64,000 nt of DNA from Haloglomus irregulare. GTDB taxonomy: Archaea > Halobacteriota > Halobacteria > Halobacteriales > Haloarculaceae. Where the stretch lies: positions 1 to 64,000 of the forward strand of contig NZ_QMDX01000010.1 of the NCBI RefSeq assembly GCF_007421925.1, written 5' to 3'. This document shows, in pieces, positions 52,472 through 60,977 of the stretch (position 1 is the stretch's first letter; every line of letters starts with the position of its first letter). Under the pieces are notes generated by a model. It did no database searches and had not been told where the DNA came from. It saw nothing but the letters and a program-made list of their open reading frames with translations. A program made the translations under genes and the position numbers.

Positions 52472-54409
52472 CTAGTCGTCGCTCTCGACCGTCGCCCGGC
52501 GCTCGGCGGCCCGCTCGACGAACTCGTCGGGGAGTTCGTCGATTTCGCCGGCCTGCACACCCCAGAGGTGGGCGTACAGTCCGTCGTCGTCGATGAGGTC
52601 GTCGTGGGTGCCGCGTTCGACGACGCGGCCGTCCTCCACCACGACGATCTGGTCGGCGTCCTTGATGGTGGAGAGGCGGTGAGCGATGGCGAACGTGGTC
52701 CGGTCCGCGGTCAGCCGGTCCAGCGAGCGCTGGATGAGCATCTCCGTCTCCGTGTCCACGTCGCTGGTCGCCTCGTCGAGCACGAGGATCTCGGGGTCCT
52801 TGAGGATGGCCCGGGCGATGGCGATTCGCTGGCGCTGACCGCCCGAGAGCTTCACGCCCCGCTCGCCGACCTCCGTGTCGTATCCATCCGGCAGGTTGGT
52901 GATGAAGTCGTGGGCCTCGGCGGCCTTCGCGGCCTCGACGATCGCCTCGCGCTCGGCGCCGAAGGTGCCGTACGCGATGTTCTCGGCGACGGTACCGTAG
53001 AACAGGAACGTCTCCTGGGAGACGTAGCCGACCCGCTCGCGCAGCGAGGTGATGGTCACGTCCCGGAGGTCCTGTCCGTCGACGGCGATCGACCCCTCGT
53101 CCACGTCGTACATCCGGAGCAGTAGTTTCAGCAGCGTCGACTTCCCGGCGCCGGTCGGGCCGACCAGCGCGACCGTCTCCCCGCCCCCGACTTCGAAGGA
53201 GACGTCCTCGACGATGGGCTCCTCGTCGTAGCTGAAGGTCACGTCGTCGTAGACGACGTTACCGTCCTCGACGCCCAGCTCGTCGGCGTCGGGGTTCTCG
53301 GCGATGCGGGATGGCTCATCCATCAGCCCGAAGATGCGTGCCGACGAGGCGTACGCCCGCTGGTACATGTTGATGATCTGCCCGAACTGGGCCATCGGCC
53401 AGATGAACCGCTGGGAGAGCAGGATGAAGACGACGAAGTCACCGGGGCTGAGCGTCCCGCTGAAGAACAGCGGCGCCGTCCCGGTGGCCTGGGAGGTGAG
53501 TACCCAGACGCCACCCAGCAGGAAGGTGGCGACGAAGCCGACGCCCGCCATGATGCGCAGTCCGGGGAAGAACTTGATGCGCGTGTCGATGGCGTCCCAG
53601 TTGGCGTCGAAGTAGTCCTGGGAGACGTCATCCACACGGTCGGACTCGTAGGCCTCCGTGTTGGCCGTCTTGATGACCTGGATGCCGCCGAGGTTGTTCT
53701 CCAGCCGGGAGTTCACCTGGCCCACGGACGAGCGGACATCGGTGTACTTCGGCTGGATCGTCCTGATGAACTGGTAGGTGAAGACGGCCAGCGCCGGGAC
53801 GATGAACAGCGTCACCATGGCGAGCTGCCAGTTGATCCAGAGCAGGATGGCGGCGATGCCGACGACCATCACGCCCAGCCGGAACGCGGAGTTCATCCCG
53901 TCGTTGAGGAACCGCTCCAGCCGGTTGACATCGTTCGAGAGGATGGACATCATCTCGCCGGTCTGCTTGCCGGCGAAGAAGTCCATGTTCAGCCGCTGCA
54001 TCTTGTCGTAGGTGTCGGTCCGAATCTCGTGCTGGATATGCTGGGCGAAGGAGTTCCACCCCCAGTTCCGGGAGTAGTGGAAGGCGGCGCCGCCGAAGAA
54101 GGCGACCCCGATGAGGGCCACCGTCAGGTAGAGCTGGCCCGTCTCCGTGGTCGGGAGCCAGGCGTCCGGGACGAACAGCAGGCGGTACTCACGGTCGGCG
54201 GTCTGCGAGAAGATCGCGTCGACGGCCAGTCCGAGCAGCAGCGGCGGCAGCAGGTCCAGCACCCGTGCGACGATGCTGGAGGTCACGCCGATGACGAACG
54301 CGAGGGTGTTGTCGGCGCCGTACTCACCGAACAGCCGGCGCATCGGGTTCTCCGCGTTCTCCCGCTGCTCCTCGAACGGGTCGTCCTCCTCTGCGGGAGC
54401 AACGTCCAT
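52472..54409 (-). CDS. ABC exporter (fused permease and ATPase)
   Basis: A 645-residue half-transporter of the MsbA/multidrug type. Residues about 35-340 are the six-helix membrane domain. The ATPase domain has Walker A GPTGAGKSTLLK (about 420), signature LSGGQRQRIAIARA (about 521), Walker B ILVLDEATSDVD (about 541) and the switch His in AHRLST. It should work as a homodimer exporting lipids or drugs. The acidic N-terminus (DVAPAEEDDPFEEQRE) is typical of halophiles. Confidence 0.92.
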   Translation of the reverse strand: MDVAPAEEDDPFEEQRENAENPMRRLFGEYGADNTLAFVIGVTSSIVARVLDLLPPLLLGLAVDAIFSQTADREYRLLFVPDAWLPTTETGQLYLTVALIGVAFFGGAAFHYSRNWGWNSFAQHIQHEIRTDTYDKMQRLNMDFFAGKQTGEMMSILSNDVNRLERFLNDGMNSAFRLGVMVVGIAAILLWINWQLAMVTLFIVPALAVFTYQFIRTIQPKYTDVRSSVGQVNSRLENNLGGIQVIKTANTEAYESDRVDDVSQDYFDANWDAIDTRIKFFPGLRIMAGVGFVATFLLGGVWVLTSQATGTAPLFFSGTLSPGDFVVFILLSQRFIWPMAQFGQIINMYQRAYASSARIFGLMDEPSRIAENPDADELGVEDGNVVYDDVTFSYDEEPIVEDVSFEVGGGETVALVGPTGAGKSTLLKLLLRMYDVDEGSIAVDGQDLRDVTITSLRERVGYVSQETFLFYGTVAENIAYGTFGAEREAIVEAAKAAEAHDFITNLPDGYDTEVGERGVKLSGGQRQRIAIARAILKDPEILVLDEATSDVDTETEMLIQRSLDRLTADRTTFAIAHRLSTIKDADQIVVVEDGRVVERGTHDDLIDDDGLYAHLWGVQAGEIDELPDEFVERAAERRATVESDD

Positions 54410-54506
54410 TACCGTATGGTCGGGGCCTGCGCCGAATAAGCGTTCCCTGAAACTGATACACGTTGACAGGCCGACACGTTCCGGGACGGGCGTGCTCGAC
54501 CGCCGA

Positions 54507-55115
54507 TCACCGCTCGTACCCCTCGATACGGACCTCGTCGCCGACGCTGACGTTGTGCCGGGTCGTCCACTCGTAGTTCACCTCGAGGACGTACTGGCCG
54601 TAGCCCGGATACTCGTAGTCGTTGCCGTCGGCGCCCTCCGGGGGCTCCTCGGCGTGGTGGATGCGCGTGATGGTGCCGTCGGCGTCGATGTAGACGATAT
54701 CGATGCCGAAGCTCATTCCACGCATCACGTACGTGTGGTTGCCGGGCTCGTCGTAGGGGAACAGCATGCCGCGGTCCGCGGGCAGGTAGTCGGTCTCGGA
54801 GAGGCCGGTGTACTTCTGCTGGTAGCTCTCGGCGACCGCCGCACGGATCCGGCCGAGCTCCGTCCCGTTCCCGTCGGTCACGACGACCGTCGCGCGCTCG
54901 TAGTCGGAGTTGACCGGCGTCGAGGAGCCAGCCGGGGTACCATCGCCCGGGGCACCGTCGCCCGGAGCGCCGTCGTCCGGCGTGGCCGTCGAGTTCGGCG
55001 GGTTGTAGCCGTCCGTCGTCAGGAACGGCGCGACGAGCCCCTGGACGCCGACGGTCAGCACCGCCACGACCAGCCCGCCCAGCACGACCGCCAGCGCCAC
55101 GCGGCGGGTGTCCAT
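54507..55115 (-). CDS. DUF192-domain protein, membrane-anchored
   Basis: A 202-residue protein from MDTRRVALAVV. One N-terminal helix is followed by a Pro/Gly/Asp linker in which GAPGD is repeated, then a DUF192 domain: KYTGLSETDYLPADRGMLF, HTYVMRGMSFGIDIVYID, and VLEVNYEW. The R-G-M-x-F and M-x-x-x-x-x-D-I-V-x-I-D patterns are the family hallmarks. It sits outside the membrane; role unknown. Confidence 0.85.
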   Translation of the reverse strand: MDTRRVALAVVLGGLVVAVLTVGVQGLVAPFLTTDGYNPPNSTATPDDGAPGDGAPGDGTPAGSSTPVNSDYERATVVVTDGNGTELGRIRAAVAESYQQKYTGLSETDYLPADRGMLFPYDEPGNHTYVMRGMSFGIDIVYIDADGTITRIHHAEEPPEGADGNDYEYPGYGQYVLEVNYEWTTRHNVSVGDEVRIEGYER

Positions 55116-55328
55116 GACCGCCCGGTAGGGGCGAGCACGGACTAAGCGTTGCGGGAGCGCGGACGGAGCGGGAGACCGCACCGGGGGCGAGTTCGTGGCG
55201 TACGTTCGTCCGATGTCCAAAAAGTCGCGAGTAATCGACGAACGGAGGACAGAACCGCGTAATCGGTTCGCTCCGGCGGTGTGCTGGAAGGCAAGCGTTA
55301 TTCCGGTCGCCCGTTGAGTCGCGGGTGC

Positions 55329-55401
55329 GGGGCCGTGGTCTAGTGGTCATGACGCTTCCCTTACAAGGAAGAGGTCGGTGGTTCAAATCCGCCCGGCCCC
55401 A
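55329..55401 (+). tRNA. tRNA-Val (anticodon TAC)
   Basis: Acceptor GGGGCCG pairs with CGGCCCC, discriminator A. The anticodon stem CTTCC/GGAAG has loop CTTACAA, anticodon TAC. The T arm contains GGTTCAAATCC. A GCGTTATTC box lies about 30 bases upstream. Two extra copies of its 3' end follow downstream. Confidence 0.95.
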
Positions 55402-55622
55402 CTGAGAACCCGCGAGCGGAGCGAGCGGTGTTCGACGCGTCCGGCGATTTGAACCCCGTCACGAGCGACCGGCGGGAGCGAAGTGACGATGGTTCAAATC
55501 CGCCCGGCCCCACTGAGAATCCGCAAGCAGAGCGAGCGGTGTTCAACGCGTCCGGCGATTTGAACCGGAGAGTGAAGCGGAGGGGAACGACCGTGGTTCA
55601 AATCCGCCCGGCCCCACTGAGA
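55380..55622 (+). repeat. Array of tRNA-Val 3' ends (one in the tRNA plus two copies)
   Basis: The 28 bases beginning GGTTCAAATCCGCCC and running through the acceptor into ACTGAGA occur at 55380-55407 (inside the tRNA), 55491-55518 and 55595-55622. The spacers of about 76-83 bases are themselves related: GAGCGAGCGGTGTTC, then ACGCGTCCGGC, then GATTTGAAC. GATTTGAAC (55446-55454 and 55557-55565) is the exact reverse complement of the T-arm GTTCAAATC, so each unit is an inverted plus a direct T-arm copy. Confidence 0.85.
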
Positions 55623-55765
55623 GCCCGCGAGCAGGGCGGGACCCCGTCCCGCTTGCAGTCGGCGCGCAGCGCCGATGACGACGGCGAGCGGAGTCGGACC
55701 GACTGCTCTACCGCCTCCGGTCGAACGGGCACAAACCGTATATCCACCCCCGAGTAACGGGGGAT

Positions 55766-55891
55766 ATGTCGAGTCAGGCGGGGTCGGACTGCCCGGAGTG
55801 TGGCGGACAACTGGTCTCCGAGGACGGCATGGAGTACGTCTGCCGGGACTGCGACCGGCGGTTCGACTCGGCGGACGTGTTCCTCATCTGA
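55766..55891 (+). CDS. Zinc-ribbon microprotein
   Basis: A 41-residue protein, SDCPECGGQLVSED then YVCRDCDRRFDSAD, with two C-x2-C knuckles. Such tiny ribbons are common in haloarchaea (HVO_2753-like). A GTATATCC box at 55738-55745 lies about 25 bases before the ATG, implying a leaderless mRNA. It is between the two tRNA arrays. Confidence 0.75.
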   Translation: MSSQAGSDCPECGGQLVSEDGMEYVCRDCDRRFDSADVFLI

Positions 55892-55921
55892 GGCCGGCGC
55901 AGTGACGGGGTTTCGACACCC

Positions 55922-55929
55922 TTTTATAC
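55922..55929 (+). promoter_or_regulatory. TATA box for tRNA-Phe
   Basis: TTTTATAC, starting 34 bases before the mature 5' end of tRNA-Phe. Confidence 0.55.
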
Positions 55930-55955
55930 GGAATCGTCCTGAATGGCGGTTGCAC

Positions 55956-56029
55956 GCCGCCTTAGCTCAGCCTGGGAGAGCACTCGACTGAAGATCGGGC
56001 TGTCCCCCGTTCAAATCGGGGAGGCGGCA
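55956..56029 (+). tRNA. tRNA-Phe (anticodon GAA)
   Basis: Acceptor GCCGCCT pairs with AGGCGGC, discriminator A. The anticodon stem CTCGA/TCGGG has loop CTGAAGA, anticodon GAA. The T arm is CCCCG-TTCAAAT-CGGGG. One extra copy of its 3' end follows at 56135. Confidence 0.95.
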
Positions 56030-56134
56030 CTCCTTGGGTGAACGCGGTGAACCGAAGAGTGCCAACGACGCGATTTGAGCCTGGAAGTCGCAGCCCGGGA
56101 GCGCAACGCAGTGAGTACCCCGGACCGTCTTCCT

Positions 56135-56157
56135 CCGTTCAAATCGGGGAGGCGGCA
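56135..56157 (+). repeat. Extra copy of the tRNA-Phe 3' end
   Basis: The 23 bases from CCGTTCAAATCGGGG through AGGCGGCA repeat the tRNA's T arm and acceptor exactly, about 128 bases further on. Between them is GATTTGAGC (56072-56080), an almost exact inverted copy of the T loop, as in the tRNA-Val array. Confidence 0.85.
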
Positions 56158-56501
56158 TCCTGCCGCGGTTCGCTCCGCATCGATCGGACAGCGACGGGAA
56201 TCGGCGACGGACCGAAGTGCTATCGGACGTTCCGACGTGGGCCGGTAGCGGTTCCCGCCCGTCGCACCGGATGTGGCGGATGCCCGTCCCGGTCGGGCCG
56301 GCCTCGGGGCGTGCTGCCCGTCGGGCGGCTCGGACAGACCGGGGTACTGCCGGTCGGGCGCGCGGGGTTCGGCCGTCGTGTCCGTCCGCTCCCCCCGGCT
56401 GACGGGGGCGGTCCTCCGTGAGGAACGGGGCTGATGTCCCCTGGCGGGAGCGGCGCCCGCGTCGGGCCAACAGTTACGACTCACGGGCGGATAGTCGGAG
56501 C
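56158..56501. other. Intergenic stretch after the tRNA-Phe repeat, no gene seen
   Basis: About 340 bases, GC-rich, with no supported frame. Confidence 0.4.
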
Positions 56502-56927
56502 ATGCCCTGTGAAACGACGGTGCAGGTGACCTGGGGTGACACCGACGCCGGCGGACTCATCTACTTCCCCCGGTTCTTCCACTTCGTGGTCGTCGGGCTG
56601 AACGACTACTTCCGGCCGGCCGACGACCACCTCATGGAGACGCTCCGTCGGGACGGCCACACGCTGCCGGCCGTCGACGCCACGGCGACCTTCGAGCGGC
56701 CGTTGCGGGCCGGCGGGACCGCACGGGTCGAGACCACAGTGACTGCCGGTGAGACCTCGCTGACCGTCGAGTTTACCGTCCGGGACGAGGACGGTCAGCG
56801 GGCCGCATCCGGTGAGGTGCGTTTCGTGCTCGTCGATGGTCAGTTCGAGCCAACCCCGCTTCCCGACCGGGTCCGTGAGTGTGTCCGTGAGCGCGGGGAC
56901 GGGACCACGGCCGGGGCCGATGGCTGA
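56502..56927 (+). CDS. Acyl-CoA thioesterase (4HBT hot-dog fold)
   Basis: A 141-residue thioesterase: VTWGDTDAGGLIYFPRFFHF contains the catalytic Asp of the 4-hydroxybenzoyl-CoA thioesterase/YbgC group (D-x-D-x-x-G-x-x-Y/F). TATFERPLRAGGTARVET is the next strand pair. It should hydrolyse acyl- or aroyl-CoA; substrate unknown. Confidence 0.85.
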   Translation: MPCETTVQVTWGDTDAGGLIYFPRFFHFVVVGLNDYFRPADDHLMETLRRDGHTLPAVDATATFERPLRAGGTARVETTVTAGETSLTVEFTVRDEDGQRAASGEVRFVLVDGQFEPTPLPDRVRECVRERGDGTTAGADG

Positions 56928-57117
56928 GCCCGAACCGCGACCCGTCGGACGCCGCTACCGACACCGACAGCGGGGAACCGACATCACAGCTCTCCACGCT
57001 CCTGATGGTCCCGTCCACGCCACGTCGGCGAGCGTTCGCCATCACAGCCGCCCCGTCCAGTCAGCCCCGTTCCGAGGTATTAAACGGAGCGCAACATTAC
57101 CTCGGGTACGAACTCCA

Positions 57118-57366
57118 ATGAGCACGAACCCGATAGAGGCCGTCGAGCGGCTCGATCTCGACACCCGCATCCAGTACGGCATGATGTTCCTGTTCGGCGG
57201 GCTCTGTCTGGCTGCGGCCGTCTCGCCCCTCGAACTGCTCGTCAAGGCGGTCCTCGTCGCCGCGCTGTTCGGGTTCACCGCCGGACTGTGGGTTGCCCAT
57301 CTCGTCCAGATCGTCCAGGGTGCGGTCGCACGGAACCAGGTCGCCAACACCGTCGCCGATGAGTGA
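57118..57366 (+). CDS. Small two-helix membrane protein
   Basis: An 82-residue protein with helices near residues 20-38 and 44-65 and a soluble tail that ends in the overlap with the next gene (eight bases). Conserved in style with other haloarchaeal small membrane pairs. Function unknown. Confidence 0.62.
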   Translation: MSTNPIEAVERLDLDTRIQYGMMFLFGGLCLAAAVSPLELLVKAVLVAALFGFTAGLWVAHLVQIVQGAVARNQVANTVADE

Positions 57367-57637
57367 CGCGGTCGAGGAGGAGGAGGCGGGGGCGGAACCG
57401 GAGCAGCCGGCCTTCCTCAAGAGCATCGAGTTCCTCACCGGCGAGGACCCGAACGCCGGGTCGTTCCTGCTCGTCGTCGGCGTCGTCACCTGCGTGTTCA
57501 TCGCCGTCTTCCAGTTCACCCTGCCGAAGCCGATCTCGCTCCTGATGACGGCGCTCGTCGTCGTCGTCGCTATCATCAGCTTCATGATGGGCGCGATACT
57601 CGACATCGTCGGGTATTTCGATACGGGCGGCGTCTGA
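57359..57637 (+). CDS. Small two-helix membrane protein, partner of the preceding gene
   Basis: A 92-residue protein: acidic N-terminus (SDAVEEEEAGAEPEQPA), then two helices (SFLLVVGVVTCVFIAVF and LMTALVVVVAIISFMMGAIL). It starts inside the last codons of the preceding gene, so the two are translationally coupled and may form a complex. Confidence 0.62.
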   Translation: MSDAVEEEEAGAEPEQPAFLKSIEFLTGEDPNAGSFLLVVGVVTCVFIAVFQFTLPKPISLLMTALVVVVAIISFMMGAILDIVGYFDTGGV

Positions 57638-57684
57638 GTCGTCCGGTCGCCAGCCGCGACTCAGACGGCCCGTTCCGGGTCAGC

Positions 57685-58002
57685 TTATCGGATCTCCGGT
57701 GCCTCGTCGCCGACCCGACCCGGAATCTCGACTTCGATCTCTAGCTCCGGCTCGTCCATCCCCTCGTATTCGATCTCCAGCTCGACGGGTTCACCGAAGG
57801 CGAAGGGGAGTTCCCAGGCCTCGTCGCCGCTCTCGTCGACGACGGTGAGTTCGTCCGCGTCCTGTAGCTGCTCGCCCAGTCGGACGAGAAACGCGCCGAC
57901 ATCGGCGGCGCTCAGGCGGTACTCCTGCTCGAAGTCGCGCCCCTGGTGGATGACCGTTCGGTCCTCTGACGCCGTGTCGGTGTCCTGCTGTTCGGTGGAC
58001 AT
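57685..58002 (-). CDS. amphi-Trp domain protein
   Basis: A 105-residue acidic protein: TVIHQGRDFEQEYRLSAADVGAFL, then DEAWELPFAFGEPVELEIEYEG. The pattern E-x-E-x-x-L-S ... W-x-x-P-F and the closing strand match the amphi-Trp domain common in haloarchaea. Function unknown, possibly protein or lipid contact. Confidence 0.75.
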   Translation of the reverse strand: MSTEQQDTDTASEDRTVIHQGRDFEQEYRLSAADVGAFLVRLGEQLQDADELTVVDESGDEAWELPFAFGEPVELEIEYEGMDEPELEIEVEIPGRVGDEAPEIR

Positions 58003-58412
58003 GCGAACGACGGTACGGTCCCCAAGGAGGAAAGCACCACGTTGGGGAGCGGCCCCCCACCGACGCTCAGAGGTGGCCCCGTCGTCGCCGACCGCGAACG
58101 AGCCGGCACGGGTGCCGACCACGTCGAGCAGCGCCCGGTCGGTGTCGACCGGCATCCGCCGGTCGCCCGTCCCGACCGCGAGCTCGGTCGGGCCGGCGAT
58201 GCCGCCGACGCCGGCGAAGACGGCGCCTCTACCGCTCGTCTATCGCACTCCACACAGGAACCGGGAGGTGCTATCGGGGCACGCCCGGACGGTCGAGCCC
58301 GTCAGCTGAGGAGACAGATACCGATTCGCCTGGGCTGGGGCTGCGTCGCGGGGGACCTGCACGCCCCGGGGCGGTCCCAAGGCATTAGCGCCCGGCCGAT
58401 GGAGGTCGGAGC
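58003..58412. other. Intergenic stretch with a possible minus-strand remnant
   Basis: The minus strand over 58003-58230 stays open and reads GAVFAGVGGIAGPTELAVGTG and LLDVVGTRAGSFAVGDDG, which looks protein-like. It runs into the amphi-Trp frame but has no start, and I recognise no family. It may be a remnant. A TATA-like GGCATTAGC (58382-58390) serves the next gene. Confidence 0.35.
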
Positions 58413-59306
58413 ATGGCTGGTGACGCGCCGATGGACCAGCGGGCGCCCGCCGACGCCTTCGCGCTCGTGGGCAACGAGACGCGTGCGGAGATCCTCCGGG
58501 TGCTGGGGGAGGAGCCGTGGGCGGGGCTCTCCTTCTCGGAGCTGCGGTCGCGGGTCGACCCGGATCTGGACAGCGGCCAGTTCAACTACCACCTCCAACA
58601 GCTGGTCGGACAGTTCGTCCGGCACACGGACGACGGCTACGAGATGCGGCCCGCCGGGGTCACCCTCTACCGGACCATCCGTGCGGGGACCTTCAGCCGG
58701 ACGGCCACCGTCGAGCCGTTCGAGGCCGGGTTCGACTGCTACTTCTGCGGGTCGACGGTCGAGGCCAGCTACGAGGACGGCATCTTCCATCTCCGGTGTC
58801 CGGGGTGCGAGCACGTCTACTCGCACACGATGGCGCCGCCCAGCGCCGTCGAGGGCGTCGCCCGCGAGGAGCTGCTCGCCCGGATCGACCAGTACAACCG
58901 CCACACCATGCTGGCGTTCGCCCGCGGGGTCTGTCCCGTCTGCGTCCACGGCGTCGACCGCGAGTTCATCCCCGGCGAGTCGGCCTGGTCGGAGGGGGCC
59001 GAACGGTTCGACCTCTTCGTCCGACACACCTGCGGCTACTGCGGCAACCGGCACTTCATGAGCGTCGGGCTGGCGCTCCTGTACCGGCCGCTCGTCGTCT
59101 GCTTCTTCCACGGGCGCGGGCTGGACGTGACCAGCGCGCCCCACTGGGAACTCGAGTTCGCCATGACCGACCGGGACGTGACCGTCCGCTCGCGGGACCC
59201 CTGGGAGGTCGCCCTGGAGACGACCTGCGACGGCGACCGCCTGGAGCTCGTCGTCGATGAGACCCTCGGACTGGTCGAGCAGCGGGTCGTGTCCGACGTG
59301 GAGTGA
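58413..59306 (+). CDS. ArsR-type winged-helix regulator with zinc-binding C-terminal domain
   Basis: A 297-residue paralogue of the regulator at 8861-9790. Winged helix: FALVGNETRAEILRVLGE, FSELRSRVDPDLDSGQFNYHL. Cysteine pairs CYFCGST, CPGCEHV, CPVCVHG and CGYCGNRH follow. Both share the block order, a GQFNYHLxxLVGxF stretch after the recognition helix, and a C-terminal V-D-E-T-L. It probably binds DNA and responds to metal or redox state. Leaderless promoter at 58382. Confidence 0.82.
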   Translation: MAGDAPMDQRAPADAFALVGNETRAEILRVLGEEPWAGLSFSELRSRVDPDLDSGQFNYHLQQLVGQFVRHTDDGYEMRPAGVTLYRTIRAGTFSRTATVEPFEAGFDCYFCGSTVEASYEDGIFHLRCPGCEHVYSHTMAPPSAVEGVAREELLARIDQYNRHTMLAFARGVCPVCVHGVDREFIPGESAWSEGAERFDLFVRHTCGYCGNRHFMSVGLALLYRPLVVCFFHGRGLDVTSAPHWELEFAMTDRDVTVRSRDPWEVALETTCDGDRLELVVDETLGLVEQRVVSDVE

Positions 59307-59365
59307 CCGGGAGAGCCGCGTACCCCCGGAAGCGGCGGGACAGCGGTCGGAGGGGCCGGCCGGGA

Positions 59366-60115
59366 CTACGGCTGGTCCGTCGGCCGTATCATGAGCTCGT
59401 TGACGCTGACGTGGCGGGGCTGGCCGACCGCGTAGAGCACGCCGGCGGCGATGTCCTCGGGCCGGAGCGCGTCCATCGACTCGACCCACCCCTCGATGCG
59501 CCGTTTCACCTCCTCATCGGGGATATGCTCCTGGAGCTCCGTCTCCACGGCCCCCGGTTCGATGACCGTCGTCCGGACGCCGTTCCCGGTCTCCTCCTTC
59601 CGGAGGGCGTCGGTGAAGCCGTTGACGCCCCATTTGGTGGCGTTGTAGCCGGCCGCGGTCTCGCTGGTGGTCCGGCCCGCGACGGAGGAGACCTGCACGA
59701 GGTCGCCACCGCCGCGCAGGTGCGGGAGCGCGGCCTTGCTGGCGTACATCAGCGCGGAGAGGTTCACGTCGACCATCGTCTCCCAGTCGTCCGGGTCGGC
59801 GTCGGCCACCTGCTGGAGCAGCATCACGCCGGCGTTGTTCACGAACACGTCGAGGTCGCCGAACGCGTCGACGGTCCCCTCGATGAGGGCGTCGACGGCC
59901 GCACGGTCGGTCACGTCGGTCGGAACGGCCAGCGCCTCGCCGGGCCCGTCCGCGACGTCGGCGGCCAGCGACTCCAGTCGCTCCGCGCGCCGGGCCGCCA
60001 GCGCCACCGACATCCCCTCGTCGGCCAGCGCCCGGGCGGTCGCGGCGCCGATTCCCGAGGACGCACCGGTCACGACGGCTACCTCTCCCGTCAGGTCGCG
60101 TGTCAACGAACGCAT
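59366..60115 (-). CDS. Short-chain dehydrogenase/reductase
   Basis: A 249-residue SDR. Cofactor loop TGASSGIGAATARAL, then NNAGVMLLQQV, the active-site Ser in VQVSSVAGRT and YxxxK in GYNATKWGVNGF. The AARRAERL after the first strand suggests NADP(H). It acts in the cytosol as an alcohol/ketone oxidoreductase; substrate unknown. Confidence 0.9.
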   Translation of the reverse strand: MRSLTRDLTGEVAVVTGASSGIGAATARALADEGMSVALAARRAERLESLAADVADGPGEALAVPTDVTDRAAVDALIEGTVDAFGDLDVFVNNAGVMLLQQVADADPDDWETMVDVNLSALMYASKAALPHLRGGGDLVQVSSVAGRTTSETAAGYNATKWGVNGFTDALRKEETGNGVRTTVIEPGAVETELQEHIPDEEVKRRIEGWVESMDALRPEDIAAGVLYAVGQPRHVSVNELMIRPTDQP

Positions 60116-60165
60116 GGACGAACCGACGGCCGGCGGGCGTATCAAACTGCGCCGGCGAGTCGGGG

Positions 60166-60690
60166 TCAGTACCGCACCACCGCGTCGAGGATGCCCGCGG
60201 TCTGCCCGACGCCGACGAGGGCGAGGCCGGCGACGAGCGCGCGCGAACCGCCGCCGAACAGGCCGGCGGCGTAGACGGCGGCGCCCACGAGCGAGAGCCC
60301 GCCCGCCGCGAGGTAGACGTACGGGGCATCGGTGGCGTCCATCTCGCGTCCGGTCTCGGCGAGCGCCACGCCGGGCAGCACCATCCAGCCGCCGACGGCC
60401 AGGACGAGCCCCACCTGCCCGATGGTGGGGACGGCGAGACCGACCAGTCCGGCGGCGGTGAGCGGCACGCCCGCGGCGACGACCGTCCACCAGACGGAGA
60501 GGACGCCGTCACGCATATCGCTGTACGAGAGCGTCGCGAACGCGACGAGCAGGACCGTCATCACGCCGTGGGCGATGAGCAGCGTCCGGGTGGTCACCCG
60601 GCCGACGTGCGCGGCGATGACGACCAGCCACGCGGCGGGGACCAGCAGCGCCGGGCCGTTCTCGCGGAACCTGCGGAGCACGACCGTCAC
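60166..60690 (-). CDS. Membrane protein, six helices, unknown function
   Basis: A 174-residue protein starting at GTG 60690 (VTVVLRRFRENGP). Hydrophobic helices fill nearly the whole length (LLVPAAWLVVIAAHVG, IAHGVMTVLLVAFATL, WWTVVAAGVPLTAAGLVGL, VGLVLAVGGWMVLPGVAL, LAAGGLSLVGAAVYAAGL, ALVAGLALVGVGQTAGI). No motif for transport or catalysis. Confidence 0.65.
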   Translation of the reverse strand: MTVVLRRFRENGPALLVPAAWLVVIAAHVGRVTTRTLLIAHGVMTVLLVAFATLSYSDMRDGVLSVWWTVVAAGVPLTAAGLVGLAVPTIGQVGLVLAVGGWMVLPGVALAETGREMDATDAPYVYLAAGGLSLVGAAVYAAGLFGGGSRALVAGLALVGVGQTAGILDAVVRY

Positions 60691-60945
60691 TGTGCCCGGC
60701 GGGGAGGAAAGCGATGCGGTCTCCGGCACCGGGTCACGGCCGCGTGCGATGTCCGGGCCGCCCCGGCACCGTGGGTCGCGTGGGGGCCGCGACCGGGCTG
60801 GCGACGCGGGCACACCCGACGGATGGCGGCAGCCGGCGCGGCATGTCCCGGGCGATATCGACGGAGGGCGGCCGTAAGCGCGGGCCGCGCGCGGCCGACG
60901 CCACCGCCCGTGTGAGCCGCTATCGTGGTCTTTCCCGTCTCGGAA

Positions 60946-60956
60946 GGGTTATACGT
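60946..60956 (+). promoter_or_regulatory. TATA box for the cold-shock protein
   Basis: GGGTTATACGT, about 27 bases before the ATG at 60978. Implies a leaderless transcript. Confidence 0.55.
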
Positions 60957-60977
60957 CGCCTGCCCCCGTCTTGGGGT

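Noticed and set aside
55380-55757. Possible CRISPR array in the tRNA-Val region
   Set aside because: Only three repeats, each being a piece of the tRNA itself; spacers are related to one another rather than unique; no cas genes.
55428-55757. Protein-coding frames through the tRNA-Val repeats
   Set aside because: They are translations of repeated tRNA 3' ends (for example the recurring VQIRPAP and NPPGPTENP) and have no independent support.
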